The notes under the pieces are model-generated. The model did not search any database, had not been told where the DNA came from, and saw only the letters and a list, made by a program, of their open reading frames with translations. A stretch of 64,000 nt of DNA from Actinomycetota bacterium (GTDB lineage: Bacteria; Actinomycetota; Actinomycetes; S36-B12; FW305-bin1), in contig SCTR01000010.1 in the NCBI GenBank assembly GCA_004297305.1, positions 62,001 through 126,000 on the forward strand, in the 5' to 3' direction. This document shows, in pieces, positions 34,570 to 43,639 of the stretch (position 1 is its first letter; the number at the start of each line of letters is the position of its first letter). The translations under genes and the position numbers were made by a program.

Positions 34570-35715
34570 TCAGTGCAGCGCGAACGCCGCCAGGGCATTG
34601 TCGCGGACGATGGCTTGGGCGAGATCGGCATCCAGGTCCTCCCGTTTGGTCACCAGCTCGAGCCCGGTCGGGTCACAACCCACATCATTGTGACCGTAGT
34701 CGGTCCCGAAGATCAGCTGGCTGCGACCGGTGATCGACGCGATGCGCGCGATCTCTTCGTCCACCTCGCAGGCGACGTACATCTTCTTCTCCGCCATCAG
34801 CTCCGCGGTGTCGAGTGGGTCGATGGTCACCGACGTGCGGTTGCCGGAGTTCACGAAGCTGCCGGGCTTGGACGTGGAGATCAGCCTCTGGTGCTGCTGG
34901 AAGATCATCTGAACCCAGGTCGAGCCGCCTTCGAGGAAGACCCAGCGCAACCGCGGGAACCGGGTGTGCAGGTCGGACGCCAGGACCGCGTAGAACCCCT
35001 TCATGAGCGCGGCCAGGTTGTCGACGTACGCCGGCGGCGTCGGCAGCAGGTTGCTGATGTCCCGCACATCGGCACGCCGCCAGGCGAACCCGAGATGAAC
35101 GCCGATGGTCATATCCAGCTCTTGCGCCTTGGCGTACAACGGGTAGAAGTAGGGATCGTTCAGGTACATGCCATGTTCGACGCCTTTGAGCATGACGCCC
35201 ACCGCGCCGTTGGCCCGCCCGAACTCGATCTCCTGCAGCGCCCGTTCCATCGTCCGGGTGCCGGGCACGACCAGCCAGTTGAGACGGCCGCCGCTGTCCG
35301 CGACACGGTCGGCCATCCAGCGATTCCAGCTGCGGGTCAAGGCGGCCTCGGTGATGGGCCGTTCGAGCTCAGCACCGATGAAGAAGGTGGAGATGACGAT
35401 CTGCTTATCGACGCCCAGCTCGTCCATATCCCGCAGCCGAACCGAAGGATCGGTCAGGAACATCGCCTCGGCCTGATACTCCTTGCCGAAACCGCTCGCT
35501 CGGCCATCGCCGGGGTGGCGGCGCGACACGTTGTCGTCGATGATCCACATCTGCTTCGAGCGACCCCCGAACGCGCGCATCTGCTCGTAGCCGGAATGCA
35601 CTTCGTCCTGGAACTCGATGGTTTTCGGTCGAAGATCCCGCTCGGTGGGATCGAGGTAGTCCCAAGACGCGTCCGTCTCCAGGACATGGGTGTCGGCATC
35701 GATGAACCCGCTCAT
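34570..35715 (-). CDS. Amidohydrolase family 2 protein (ACMSD-like)
   Basis: A 381-residue TIM-barrel metal hydrolase or decarboxylase. The N-terminal metal motif is DADTHVLE (about residues 5-12). Further conserved pieces are MTIGVHLGFAW, LRWVFLEGGSTWVQ, and the C-terminal LIFGTDYGHND with the catalytic Asp. Family members include aminocarboxymuconate-semialdehyde decarboxylase and hydrolases acting on ring-cleavage products. I chose the ATG at 35715 directly before the motif. It follows the MarR gene on the same strand. Confidence 0.85.
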   Translation of the reverse strand: MSGFIDADTHVLETDASWDYLDPTERDLRPKTIEFQDEVHSGYEQMRAFGGRSKQMWIIDDNVSRRHPGDGRASGFGKEYQAEAMFLTDPSVRLRDMDELGVDKQIVISTFFIGAELERPITEAALTRSWNRWMADRVADSGGRLNWLVVPGTRTMERALQEIEFGRANGAVGVMLKGVEHGMYLNDPYFYPLYAKAQELDMTIGVHLGFAWRRADVRDISNLLPTPPAYVDNLAALMKGFYAVLASDLHTRFPRLRWVFLEGGSTWVQMIFQQHQRLISTSKPGSFVNSGNRTSVTIDPLDTAELMAEKKMYVACEVDEEIARIASITGRSQLIFGTDYGHNDVGCDPTGLELVTKREDLDADLAQAIVRDNALAAFALH

Positions 35716-35816
35716 GACCGCTCCTCTGCGTGTCGAACTCGGCCCCCAACCCCCACGTGGCTGTGATCGGACGTCGAGCCGGCAATCACGCTGCGGCTCA
35801 GGCGATATCGCTGATG

Positions 35817-36335
35817 TCAGGACGCTCGATCCGCATCCCGGGTCTTGGCGTCGGCGACGATGTCGTCGGGCGGCAGGTTGGCCAGGGTCGCCAGCGCGAG
35901 GCGACAGTGCCGGACCTGCGCGGTCCCCACCGCCCGCTCCAACGCCTCGTCCACCAGCTCGAGCGCGGCTTCCCCCCACTGGACGGCCGCCTTGCCGCGT
36001 TCGGTCAGGGAGACCGTGACCCGGCGCCGGTCGTCGGCGTCGATCCGACGCTCGACGTAGCCGCGAGCCGCGAGCGTGTCGACGAGCTGGCCCATCGCCT
36101 GCTTGGAGAAACGGAGTTCGTCGATGATCGACCCGAGCGACGTCCGCCCAGCGTGGACCGCGCCCAGCACCTGAATGCCGTGCCGCGGGATGTCGCCGTA
36201 CCCTTCCTCAGCGAGCCGCCGGTTGATCACGGCTGCGTAGACGGCCTGACCGTGGCGAAGCAGGGCAGGAAAGTAGGTGTCGACCAGGCTATCGGGCACA
36301 TCCCGGAGGGTACGAGCGCCGCGCCGGACAGTCAA
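35817..36335 (-). CDS. MarR family transcriptional regulator
   Basis: A 172-residue (or 159 from the GTG at 36296) winged-helix regulator. The HTH spans about residues 55-95 (SLGSIIDELRFSKQAMGQLVDTLAARGYV), and the wing carries DADDRRRVTVSLTERGK, the conserved D-x-R motif. It lies inside the leftward catabolic operon, 33 bp after an LLM monooxygenase, and is the only regulator in that operon. A ligand from the pathway is likely but unknown. Confidence 0.88.
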   Translation of the reverse strand: MTVRRGARTLRDVPDSLVDTYFPALLRHGQAVYAAVINRRLAEEGYGDIPRHGIQVLGAVHAGRTSLGSIIDELRFSKQAMGQLVDTLAARGYVERRIDADDRRRVTVSLTERGKAAVQWGEAALELVDEALERAVGTAQVRHCRLALATLANLPPDDIVADAKTRDADRAS

Positions 36336-36368
36336 GGTTCCATACTACTTCTTTACCCGACCGGCACC

Positions 36369-37325
36369 TCAGGTCTGCAACGGAAGCACCTCGGCGGCGA
36401 ACTCGTCCAACCATGGCAGCAGGTGGGCCCCCGCCTCGACCGGCCGCACGACGAACTTGCTCAGGCCGCCGGCGATGTAGGCGTCGAGCAACTCGCGCAA
36501 CTGCTGCCAGCCGACCGGGACGCCTCCCGGCGCAGGGCCACCGCCGCGCCGTGCGGCCAGGAACGCGTCGCGCCCGCCAGGGGTTGCTGTCCAGGGAATC
36601 GTCATACCGAAGTGCTCGGGGTCGACCACCCGGCCTGCCTCTGCGGCGGCCTGCTGCACGAGGCGAACGGCGGCCTCGGCCTCCGACGGCGGAACGCCGG
36701 AGCCCAGCCAGCCGTCAGCGAGCCGACCGGCGCGGCGCAGCGCCGCAGGCGCCCGGCCACCGACCCACAGATCCAGCGGGGGGTCTGGCTGGGGCGCCAG
36801 GACGAAGCCGCTCAGCCGAATCCGGCCGGCCTCGATGTCGATGCCGGAGTGCCCGCCGCCGGAACTCTCGGCAGCGTCGGACGCGGCAGCGGAGTCGGTC
36901 GCCGAGGCGGTCCGGCCGCCGGCTTCCAGCAGCCGCCGTACCACCACCAACGACTCGTCGAAGTCGTGGCCACGACCGCGGCTGCTCACCGGAAACGCGC
37001 CACGGTCCTGCTGGTATGCCGGCCCCAGGCCGAACACCGGCAGGAACCGCCGCGGCGCCAGCACAGCGATGGAGGCCATCGCTTCGGCCATGAGTACCGG
37101 ATTGGTCCCGGGCAGGACGACGACCGACGTGCCCAGCTTCAGCCGGGTGGTCCTGGCTGCGGCGTAGGAAATCGCGACGAAGGGTGACAGGTAGCGGTCC
37201 CGCAGCCGCTGGGACAGCCAGATCGAGTCGATGTTCAGCCGCTCACAGGCGTCGAGGACCGCATCGAACCACGGGCGGGCATCCGCTGGAAACTCCCCGA
37301 TACCGATACCGACCCGGACCTTCAC
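36369..37325 (-). CDS. LLM-class flavin-dependent oxidoreductase
   Basis: A 318-residue luciferase-like monooxygenase or F420-dependent reductase. The start VRVGIGIGEFPADARPWF, the strand DSIWLSQRL, and AARTTRLKLGTSVVVLPGTNPVLMAEAMASI with LGLGPAY-type repeats are typical of the LLM barrel. It uses FMNH2 or F420H2, which I cannot distinguish from sequence. A Ser/Ala-rich insertion at about residues 150-170 is unusual. The GTG start lies 41 bp after the dienelactone hydrolase stop. It may be supplied with FMNH2 by the divergent flavin reductase at 39728. Confidence 0.86.
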   Translation of the reverse strand: MKVRVGIGIGEFPADARPWFDAVLDACERLNIDSIWLSQRLRDRYLSPFVAISYAAARTTRLKLGTSVVVLPGTNPVLMAEAMASIAVLAPRRFLPVFGLGPAYQQDRGAFPVSSRGRGHDFDESLVVVRRLLEAGGRTASATDSAAASDAAESSGGGHSGIDIEAGRIRLSGFVLAPQPDPPLDLWVGGRAPAALRRAGRLADGWLGSGVPPSEAEAAVRLVQQAAAEAGRVVDPEHFGMTIPWTATPGGRDAFLAARRGGGPAPGGVPVGWQQLRELLDAYIAGGLSKFVVRPVEAGAHLLPWLDEFAAEVLPLQT

Positions 37326-37366
37326 GGCTCCTGATCCTCACTGCGTGCTCGCCAGCGGGGTAGTGA

Positions 37367-38062
37367 TCAGCCGAGGTGTTGGTGGAGGAACGTCACGGCT
37401 CGGCGCCACGCCAACTCGGCGAGATCGGCGTCATAGGTGTTCAGCAGATCTTTGTCGTTGAGAAACGCATGACCGGCCGGGTAGTAGAAGAACTCGACCG
37501 GAACGCCGGCCTGGCTTCGGATGTCGCGCTCCTGCTCCTTGGCCTGCTCTACCGGGTAGAAAGTGTCCTGCTCCGCATAGTGGCCTTGGATCGGCGCCCT
37601 GATCGACGAATAGTCCTCCGGCACCCCAGGTCCGATCCCGTAGAACGGAACCGCCGCCCCGACGCTGTCGGGTCGCGCCGCAGCCAGCTGCAGGACGAAT
37701 CCCCCTCCGATACAGAATCCGACCGCACCCACCCGGGTGGACGTCACTGCCGGATCGAACAGCAGGTGGTCGACCGCCCCCGACAGGTCCTGCACGGCAC
37801 GCTCGACGGGCAACTCCGCCAACAGCTCGGAGGCCCGATCCGAGTCGTGAGTGACCGTCCCGCCGTAGAGGTCGGGCGCCAACGCCACGAAGCCCTCGCC
37901 GGCGAACCGGTCCACGAGGTCGGCGACGTGATCGTCCAGCCCCCACCATTCCTGGATGACCAACAGTGCCGGACCCGACCCGGACGGCGGCACCGCGCGA
38001 TAGCCGTGCGCGTGCCCCCCGTTGCTCCGGAACGTCACGTTCTGGCGCGGCTCATGGGTCAC
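37367..38062 (-). CDS. Dienelactone hydrolase family protein
   Basis: A 231-residue alpha/beta hydrolase. The nucleophile is Cys in GFCIGGGFVLQLA (about residues 117-129), with acid Asp in HYAEQDTFYPVE and His in YPAGHAFLND, the complete DLH triad. It begins VIQEWWGLDDHVADLVDRFAGEGFVALAPDLYGG, typical of the family. It hydrolyses enol-lactones or similar esters from ring cleavage; the exact substrate is unknown. GTG start. Confidence 0.9.
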   Translation of the reverse strand: MTHEPRQNVTFRSNGGHAHGYRAVPPSGSGPALLVIQEWWGLDDHVADLVDRFAGEGFVALAPDLYGGTVTHDSDRASELLAELPVERAVQDLSGAVDHLLFDPAVTSTRVGAVGFCIGGGFVLQLAAARPDSVGAAVPFYGIGPGVPEDYSSIRAPIQGHYAEQDTFYPVEQAKEQERDIRSQAGVPVEFFYYPAGHAFLNDKDLLNTYDADLAELAWRRAVTFLHQHLG

Positions 38063-38112
38063 CGGCAGCTCCTGACTTCCGAACCGTGGCGGGCCAAGGG
38101 ATCGCCGGCACG

Positions 38113-39639
38113 CTACACCGGCGCGGCGCGCGGCACCGGCGACGGTGCATCACCGGGCCGGGACGACGTTGCTGGCTCAGGCGAGCAGTCGGACGCAGTC
38201 GCGCGATCCGGTGCCGGCGAGCGGTCAGGCGCGGGCGCGCGGTCTGGCGCAGTCGCATCGGGCAGCGTGGCGAGTTGCGCCGCAATGTCGACCGCCTGCG
38301 ACCGCAGCTCCGGAATCGCCGTGCTCTCCCACAGCGTCCCGCGACGCAACGAACCGATCGCGAAGAGCCGCAACTGGACTCGTCCTGCCGCGTCGCGAAC
38401 CCGCCCGGTGGGATCGGTTTCCAGGCCGATGCCCAGCGGCCCGGGACGGGCATACCCCGCGGTGAGCAGCGACGTCGGCAGCGGGTGACTGTCGTCCACG
38501 ACGCTGGCCGCCGGGCCGGTGGCGTTGACGACCAGGTCCGCCTGACGCAACTCGCCTACGCCGGCATCGCCGCGCACTCGGTAGGAGATCCGGTCGTCGG
38601 CACCGTGGACCAACGAGTGGACGGTGCCAGCGTGGATCTCGATGCGGCCGGCGCGGTGCAACGCCGCCATCCGGTCGGCGACGGCGGGGGCCATACGGTG
38701 CCGGTGGACCTCCCAACGACGGCCGGCATGCTCGAGGGCCTGCCGGCGCTGGGCATCCGACCAGCTCCCCCACAGCTGCGCGGTGACCGGTCGCAGGCCG
38801 TCGACGACCGCCCGCCAGGCCGCCCCCTCGGCGAGGGCGAGCCTGACCCGGCGGAGCAGCTCCCGCGGATCGACGTCGCCGCGATCGGCCTGCGCGGCTG
38901 TCACGATGCTGACCGGCGCGTCCCGTCCCCGGCGGTGCGCCTGCGGGAGCAGGCCGTGCCGCGACACCACGGTGATGCGGGCGGCGGGCGAGACCGCCGT
39001 CACCGTGAGGACGACGTCGACCATGGTCAGTCCGGACCCGACGACGAGGACGTCGGCGATGCCGCTCGCTCGGGCCGCGAGGTCGGTTCGCCACGGATCG
39101 CCGACGTATCGGCCCGACCGTCCGAGCGCGGCCAGCGCGGCGGGAGCACCGGGCGCGGCATTCCCGGTCGCCAGCACGACGGCGGCCGCCGCGAGGTCGC
39201 CTGCCGTCGTGGCAACCGTCCAGCCGCCGGCCGGTCGGGCTCGTAGCGCGACGACGTCCGCTCGACGGACCGAGACGTCGATCCCGCAGGTCGCGGTCAG
39301 CTGCTCGTTGAGGTATTGCCCGTACCGCGACCGAGGTACGAAATCGTCGACGCCGTACGAGAATCCCTTTGTCGCACACCACGACACGAAGCCGCCCGGA
39401 TCCTGCGGATCGGCGCCGAGCGCGTCGGCGCGCACGTTGAGCAGATGCTGCTGCTCGACGGTGGAATAGGCCACGCCGGTCCCGGGCGGCCGCTGACATC
39501 GTTCGACGACCACGACCCGCGGGGTGCGGACCCGCTGCTGGGCGCCGATGGCTCGCCGCAGCGCGGCCACGAGCAGCGCCGCGCTTGCGCCGCCCCCGAC
39601 GACGGCGATATCGGCGTCGACCGCACCGGCAGATGACAT
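38113..39639 (-). CDS. FAD/NAD(P)-binding protein (NAD_binding_9 type)
   Basis: A 508-residue flavoprotein. An N-terminal dinucleotide site IAVVGGGASAALLVAAL is followed by RPPGTGVAYST and LLNVRADALG, the marks of the FAD-NAD(P)-binding family with PF13454. A second Rossmann motif, VLVVGSGLTMVDVVL, lies at about residue 180. The last 55 residues are a low-complexity Ala/Pro/Asp/Arg tail with repeats of APDRSP type. The ATG at 39639 is preferred over 39657. It is first in the six-gene operon and diverges from the flavin reductase gene. The reaction is not predictable. Confidence 0.82.
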   Translation of the reverse strand: MSSAGAVDADIAVVGGGASAALLVAALRRAIGAQQRVRTPRVVVVERCQRPPGTGVAYSTVEQQHLLNVRADALGADPQDPGGFVSWCATKGFSYGVDDFVPRSRYGQYLNEQLTATCGIDVSVRRADVVALRARPAGGWTVATTAGDLAAAAVVLATGNAAPGAPAALAALGRSGRYVGDPWRTDLAARASGIADVLVVGSGLTMVDVVLTVTAVSPAARITVVSRHGLLPQAHRRGRDAPVSIVTAAQADRGDVDPRELLRRVRLALAEGAAWRAVVDGLRPVTAQLWGSWSDAQRRQALEHAGRRWEVHRHRMAPAVADRMAALHRAGRIEIHAGTVHSLVHGADDRISYRVRGDAGVGELRQADLVVNATGPAASVVDDSHPLPTSLLTAGYARPGPLGIGLETDPTGRVRDAAGRVQLRLFAIGSLRRGTLWESTAIPELRSQAVDIAAQLATLPDATAPDRAPAPDRSPAPDRATASDCSPEPATSSRPGDAPSPVPRAAPV

Positions 39640-39727
39640 GACGATCAAACTACACAATCAACGGGTCTTTTTGATACATTAGGGGTCTACCCGGTGCGCC
39701 GCCCTGCTCCGCGCCGAGACCACCCGA

Positions 39728-40279
39728 GTGCCCAGCCCAGCGACCCCGAGGATGATGATGTCCGTTGTCGACGTAACGACCGTGAGGACGTACGACGTGG
39801 ATCCGCAGGACTTCCGCCGAGCCTTCCGGCGGCATGCGGCCGGAGTTGCCGTCGTCACGTTCATGACCGCGGAAGGTCCCCGCGGCTTCACCGCGACCTC
39901 GGTGACGTCGGTCTCGCTGCAGCCCCCGCTGGTCTCGTTCGCGGTATCGGCGACGTCGTCCACCTTTGCCGCCATGTCCGATGCGGACTCGTGCGTGATT
40001 CACCTGCTCGGCCATGAGCAGGACGTCGTCGCCCGACGATTCGCCCAGCGGGGCGTGGATCGCTTCGCTCCCCCGATCGCCTGGTCGACGCTGCCGTCGG
40101 GCGAACCACTGCTGGCCGGGGCGACCGCCTGGTTGCGTTGCGCCGTACGCCAACGGATCCCGGTCGGCGACCACACCCTGGTCATCGCCGAAGCACTGGA
40201 AGTACACGAGGACGGCGCCGCCCCCGGCTTGGTCTACCACGACGGCCTGTACCACCCCGTCGGCCGCGTCGACGACTAA
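39728..40279 (+). CDS. Flavin reductase family protein
   Basis: A 183-residue FMN/NAD(P)H oxidoreductase of the flavin reductase-like domain family. PQDFRRAFRRHAAGVAVVTF leads into GFTATSVTSVSLQPPLVSFAV, the FMN-binding stretch, and AFAQRGVDRF-type residues close the site. It probably makes FMNH2 for LLM monooxygenases nearby. The start is uncertain: GTG 39728 or the ATG triplet at 39752. It is divergent from the FAD protein, with an AT-rich stretch between them at 39640-39690. Confidence 0.87.
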   Translation: MPSPATPRMMMSVVDVTTVRTYDVDPQDFRRAFRRHAAGVAVVTFMTAEGPRGFTATSVTSVSLQPPLVSFAVSATSSTFAAMSDADSCVIHLLGHEQDVVARRFAQRGVDRFAPPIAWSTLPSGEPLLAGATAWLRCAVRQRIPVGDHTLVIAEALEVHEDGAAPGLVYHDGLYHPVGRVDD

Positions 40280-40325
40280 CCCCAACTGCGGCCGCCGGCC
40301 GTCGCCGTCCGGGGGCCGGATGTTG

Positions 40326-40455
40326 CCGGTGTTGCGCGCTTCGTTGTTGCTAACTACGGCCGGGACGGCCGAACGTTCCCCGGTGTTGCGCGCTTCGTTG
40401 TTGCTATCTCGCGCCGGTACGGCCGAATTAGCAACAACAAGGCGCGCGAAGCCGG
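40326..40455. repeat. 27-bp direct repeat plus inverted copy
   Basis: CCGGTGTTGCGCGCTTCGTT plus GTTGCTA occurs at 40326-40352 and again, identical, at 40380-40406. An inverted copy with a few mismatches lies at 40429-40455 (TAGCAACAAC...AAGCCGG). The second and third copies would form a hairpin with a 22-base loop. The block lies between the convergent flavin reductase and hydrolase genes, so it may act as a terminator or be a small mobile repeat. Confidence 0.75.
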
Positions 40456-40514
40456 TACGAAACCGGGCCGGAACTGATCGGCGCAGGACCGATCGGCTTA
40501 TGGACCGGTCGGCG

Positions 40515-41501
40515 TCAGGGGTGGTCGAGCAGGATCGGCGGGGCTGCTGGGTCGAGCCGGAGGCGTTCGAGCAGCTGGACGATCTCAGCGGCTACCGAGC
40601 GGTGAGCGAGGTCGTTCAGGACGTCGTGCCTACCGTCCGCCACGGTGACCGCGCGGGCGGTAGGCCAGGTCCGTGCCAGCGCCACCGCGTCCCGCCACGG
40701 CGATATCTGATCCTGTTCGCCGTGCAGGACCAGGATCGGTACGCCGACCGTCACCGCGGATCCCGCCGTACGAAGCGCCTCGGGAACGACCGCCAGCGCG
40801 TCGCGGGCCAGCGTCTGGGTGTCGTCCAGCCGCGCGCGATGCACCGGGCACGCCGTCCGAACCTCTAGCTCGGCGTCCCAGTCGAGCCGGTCGTGCGAGG
40901 CGCGCAGCGGCAGGCCGACTGCGACGACGCCAGCAACCTGCGAGGTCGCGGCCGCGGCCAGCAACGCCCACCAGGCACCGGTATCCGATCCCACGACCAC
41001 CACCCGCCCCGGGGTATCCCGCTCCCGGTGCACGGCGGCGACGAGCGCCTCAGTACCCCGGGCAACCTCCTGGGCGGTGTGGCCATCGATGAATCCGGCC
41101 GACGCCGGATCTGGTACGGCGACGACGTACCCGTCAGCCGCCAGCCGCTGGCCGAATCGCGGATACACCGCTGGCGACTCGCCCCGGCCCACCACCACAA
41201 TCACCGTGCCACGTATCGCGACGCCCTCCGGCGGTGAGAACCGCAGGCCGCCCGCAACATCACCGACGGCAAGATCCGGCGAGACAACGGCGCCGGACGA
41301 CGCCACGAGATCGGTCGCGGCGGTAGCCACAATCGGAGCGGCCGTGATAGCGGCGGTATCCAGCGCGCCGGCGGCCGCGGTACCCACGCTCGGAGCGGCC
41401 GTGATATCCGCGGGACCCAGCGCACCGGCTGTCGCCGTATCCAGGGCACCGGCTGCCGGCGTACGGGCGACCGTGCTGCCGTCGGACGAGATCGCGCTCA
41501 C
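40515..41501 (-). CDS. Alpha/beta hydrolase with repetitive N-terminus
   Basis: A 328-residue protein. Residues 1-85 are a low-complexity Ala/Thr/Gly segment with internal repeats (AAGALDTA, ITAAPIV). An alpha/beta hydrolase fold follows: GTVIVVVGRGESPAVYPRFG (oxyanion-hole strand), GSDTGAWWALLAA in place of the usual G-x-S-x-G (Asp as nucleophile candidate), ILVLHGEQDQISP (acid) and ADGRHDVLNDL (His). The GTG overlaps the aldolase stop by 4 bases. Last gene of the nine-gene operon. Confidence 0.8.
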   Translation of the reverse strand: MSAISSDGSTVARTPAAGALDTATAGALGPADITAAPSVGTAAAGALDTAAITAAPIVATAATDLVASSGAVVSPDLAVGDVAGGLRFSPPEGVAIRGTVIVVVGRGESPAVYPRFGQRLAADGYVVAVPDPASAGFIDGHTAQEVARGTEALVAAVHRERDTPGRVVVVGSDTGAWWALLAAAATSQVAGVVAVGLPLRASHDRLDWDAELEVRTACPVHRARLDDTQTLARDALAVVPEALRTAGSAVTVGVPILVLHGEQDQISPWRDAVALARTWPTARAVTVADGRHDVLNDLAHRSVAAEIVQLLERLRLDPAAPPILLDHP

Positions 41502-42313
41502 CACAATAGGTCCGGCTGCTCGTGCACGATCTGCTCCCACAAGCCGGCGAACAGGTACCACCCGAAGTCGCCGGCGCTCTCGCCCTGGTTCCGGGTGTAG
41601 GTCGCGACCTCGTGCGAGATCGGCTTGACGTCCCCGGCCGCCTTCGCCAGTAGCTGCACCTGCGCGTTGCGCTCGGCGATCACGAACAACGCCGCGGCTT
41701 CCTCGACACTCCCACCGACTGTCAGGAAGCCGTGATTGGCCAACAGTGCCAGCCGATTCGAACCCAGGCCAGCAGCGATTCGGCGGCCTTCCTCAGCGTC
41801 CAGCGCTACGCCGCCGAATTCGACCACGGCCTGTCGCTCGTACAGCAGGCAGGCGTCCTGACTGAGCGGCTCGAGCGGCTCCCGCAGTGCGGCCAGCGCC
41901 TTGCCGTGAATCGAATGGCTGTGAGCGGCCGACACGACGTCGGGCCGGGCGGCGTGAACCGCCGAGTGGATCGCGAACGCAGCCTGGTTGACCGGCGCCT
42001 CGCCGTAGACGACGCGGCCGGCGGGGTCGACCAGGATCAGGTCGGAGACGCTGATCCGGCTGAACGCGCGCCCCAGCGGATTGACCCAGAAGTGGTAGGT
42101 CAACTCGGGATCCCGGGCGGTGATGTGACCGGCCAGTCCTTCGTCGTACCCGTACCGTCCGAAGATCCGCAGGGCCGCGGCGAGCCGCTGCTTGCGGTGC
42201 AGCCGCTCGTCGGCCGCCGATGTGAACTGCGGCGGGCCCGGCAGCCGGGGAGTGCGAACCGACAACGACCGGGCGAAGTCCGATCGAGCCGGCGGATCGG
42301 CGATGAGCGTCAT
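41498..42313 (-). CDS. Class II aldolase/adducin family protein
   Basis: A 271-residue zinc aldolase-like protein. GYDEGLAGHITARDPE (first conserved His), VSAAHSHSIHGKALA (HxH zinc ligands), and ALLANHGFLTVGGSVEEAAALF (third His) are all intact. Family members cleave sugar phosphates or hydroxy acids. In this operon a carbon-skeleton role after desulfonation is possible. It overlaps the hydrolase gene by 4 bases and follows a binding-protein gene by 33 bp. Confidence 0.88.
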   Translation of the reverse strand: MTLIADPPARSDFARSLSVRTPRLPGPPQFTSAADERLHRKQRLAAALRIFGRYGYDEGLAGHITARDPELTYHFWVNPLGRAFSRISVSDLILVDPAGRVVYGEAPVNQAAFAIHSAVHAARPDVVSAAHSHSIHGKALAALREPLEPLSQDACLLYERQAVVEFGGVALDAEEGRRIAAGLGSNRLALLANHGFLTVGGSVEEAAALFVIAERNAQVQLLAKAAGDVKPISHEVATYTRNQGESAGDFGWYLFAGLWEQIVHEQPDLLW

Positions 42314-42346
42314 GGCAACTCCAGTTTCGTGGTGGCTGGGGGCTTC

Positions 42347-43540
42347 TCAGTTGCGCGCCGCGGACGAGGCCGTCGCCGTCGCCGTCGCCGGGGACGACGA
42401 GACAGCGGCTGGCGAACCACCGGCCGGCGACCCACTCGCCGGTGACGCGGTGGACACGGCACGAGCCGAAGGTGACGGCAGCGCCGTCAATGCCGCGGTG
42501 AAAGCGTCCGACCACAAGCCCGCGACGTCGACCTGCTTGGGCAGCGTGCCGCCGGCACGCAGGACGTCGGCGACGTCCTGTTGTGAGGCGATCGCCTTGT
42601 CCGATACGGCGACCAATTGCGTCGGCGTCTGAGTCTCCTGCAGCAGGAACGTGTTCAGTGCTTGGTCGACCGGCTGCTTGGTCAGACCGGCCACGATCGC
42701 CGCCCACTCGTCGGCGTGCGCACGTGCCCACTCGTAGCCGCGCTGGACCCGGCCGAACAGATCTGCGAGTGCGGCGGACTTCGCGGCATCCGAGATCACC
42801 GCTGGCGTTGTCTCCCACGGGAAGTTGCCCGACAGGACGTCCTTGCCCGTCCCGATCGTCACCGCACCTTTGGCGTGAGCACCGACCACGGCGTTGCCGT
42901 AGGTCGCCAGGGCATCGACCTGGCCGGACAACAGCGCGGCCAGGCCGTCCGGCACGGTGAGGTCGACCGCCGTGACATCCGTCCAGCTCAGGCCTGCCTG
43001 TCGCAACAACTTGTCCAGGAAGTACTGGGCCGTGGTCGACTTCACGTACGCCACCCGCTTGCCCTTCAGGCCCGCAATGTCGGTGATGGTCGATCCGGCC
43101 GGGACCAGGACCTCCTGTTGCAGCGTGCTGCCCCGTTGTACGGCGACAATCTTGAAGTTGCCGCCGCCGGCGGCGAGGCTGGCGAAGATCGGCGGGATCT
43201 CGCTGGTGGTCGCCACGTCGAGCGCACCGGCGGCCATCGCTTCCAACTGGAGATTGCCGCCCTGGAAGACGCTGAACTCGACCTTGTACGGGGTGCTGTC
43301 GATACCGGCTGCCTTCAACAAGGCGGCCACGTTGCCGTACCCGGTCTGGCCGACCCGAAGCGTGACACCGGCCAGGTCGGCCGATGCCGTCGGCGCGGTG
43401 CCCGCCGCTTCAGAACTGCCGCAACCGGAGACGAGCGCGCTGGCGACGGCCACGGCGACGCCTGCCACAGCAGCACGCCGTAACTGCCCGACACCGCCGA
43501 TCCCACGGAAAGTCTTGGTCTTGCCAGCCACAGGAAGCAC
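42347..43540 (-). CDS. Sulfonate-type ABC transporter substrate-binding lipoprotein
   Basis: A 397-residue lipoprotein. Its N-terminal hydrophobic segment ends in lipobox VSGC. The type-2 binding fold has VTLRVGQTGYGNVAALLKAAG, YKVEFSVFQGGNLQLEAMAAGALDVATTSEIPP and DVTAVDLTVPDGLAALLSGQVDALATYG, typical of the SsuA/TauA group. A Ser/Ala/Pro tail of about 45 residues is extra. It lies within the nine-gene operon that also encodes SsuB and SsuC. It is a paralogue of the 49777 and 56268 proteins. Confidence 0.9.
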   Translation of the reverse strand: MLPVAGKTKTFRGIGGVGQLRRAAVAGVAVAVASALVSGCGSSEAAGTAPTASADLAGVTLRVGQTGYGNVAALLKAAGIDSTPYKVEFSVFQGGNLQLEAMAAGALDVATTSEIPPIFASLAAGGGNFKIVAVQRGSTLQQEVLVPAGSTITDIAGLKGKRVAYVKSTTAQYFLDKLLRQAGLSWTDVTAVDLTVPDGLAALLSGQVDALATYGNAVVGAHAKGAVTIGTGKDVLSGNFPWETTPAVISDAAKSAALADLFGRVQRGYEWARAHADEWAAIVAGLTKQPVDQALNTFLLQETQTPTQLVAVSDKAIASQQDVADVLRAGGTLPKQVDVAGLWSDAFTAALTALPSPSARAVSTASPASGSPAGGSPAAVSSSPATATATASSAARN

Positions 43541-43639
43541 AGCCCTTCATGACGAAACGGAAAGAGTCGGTCGCACGACTGAGACGTCGGTTGCCGCTGC
43601 GAAGTCGACTACCTCGACAGTTCGGTCGCTGCTCGAGAG

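Noticed and set aside
37966-39246. 426-residue plus-strand ORF opposite the FAD protein
   Set aside because: Arg/Pro/Gly-rich antisense shadow; the minus frame has clear Rossmann motifs.
40326-40455. CRISPR array
   Set aside because: Only two direct copies, one inverted, spacing 27 bp then inversion, and no cas genes.
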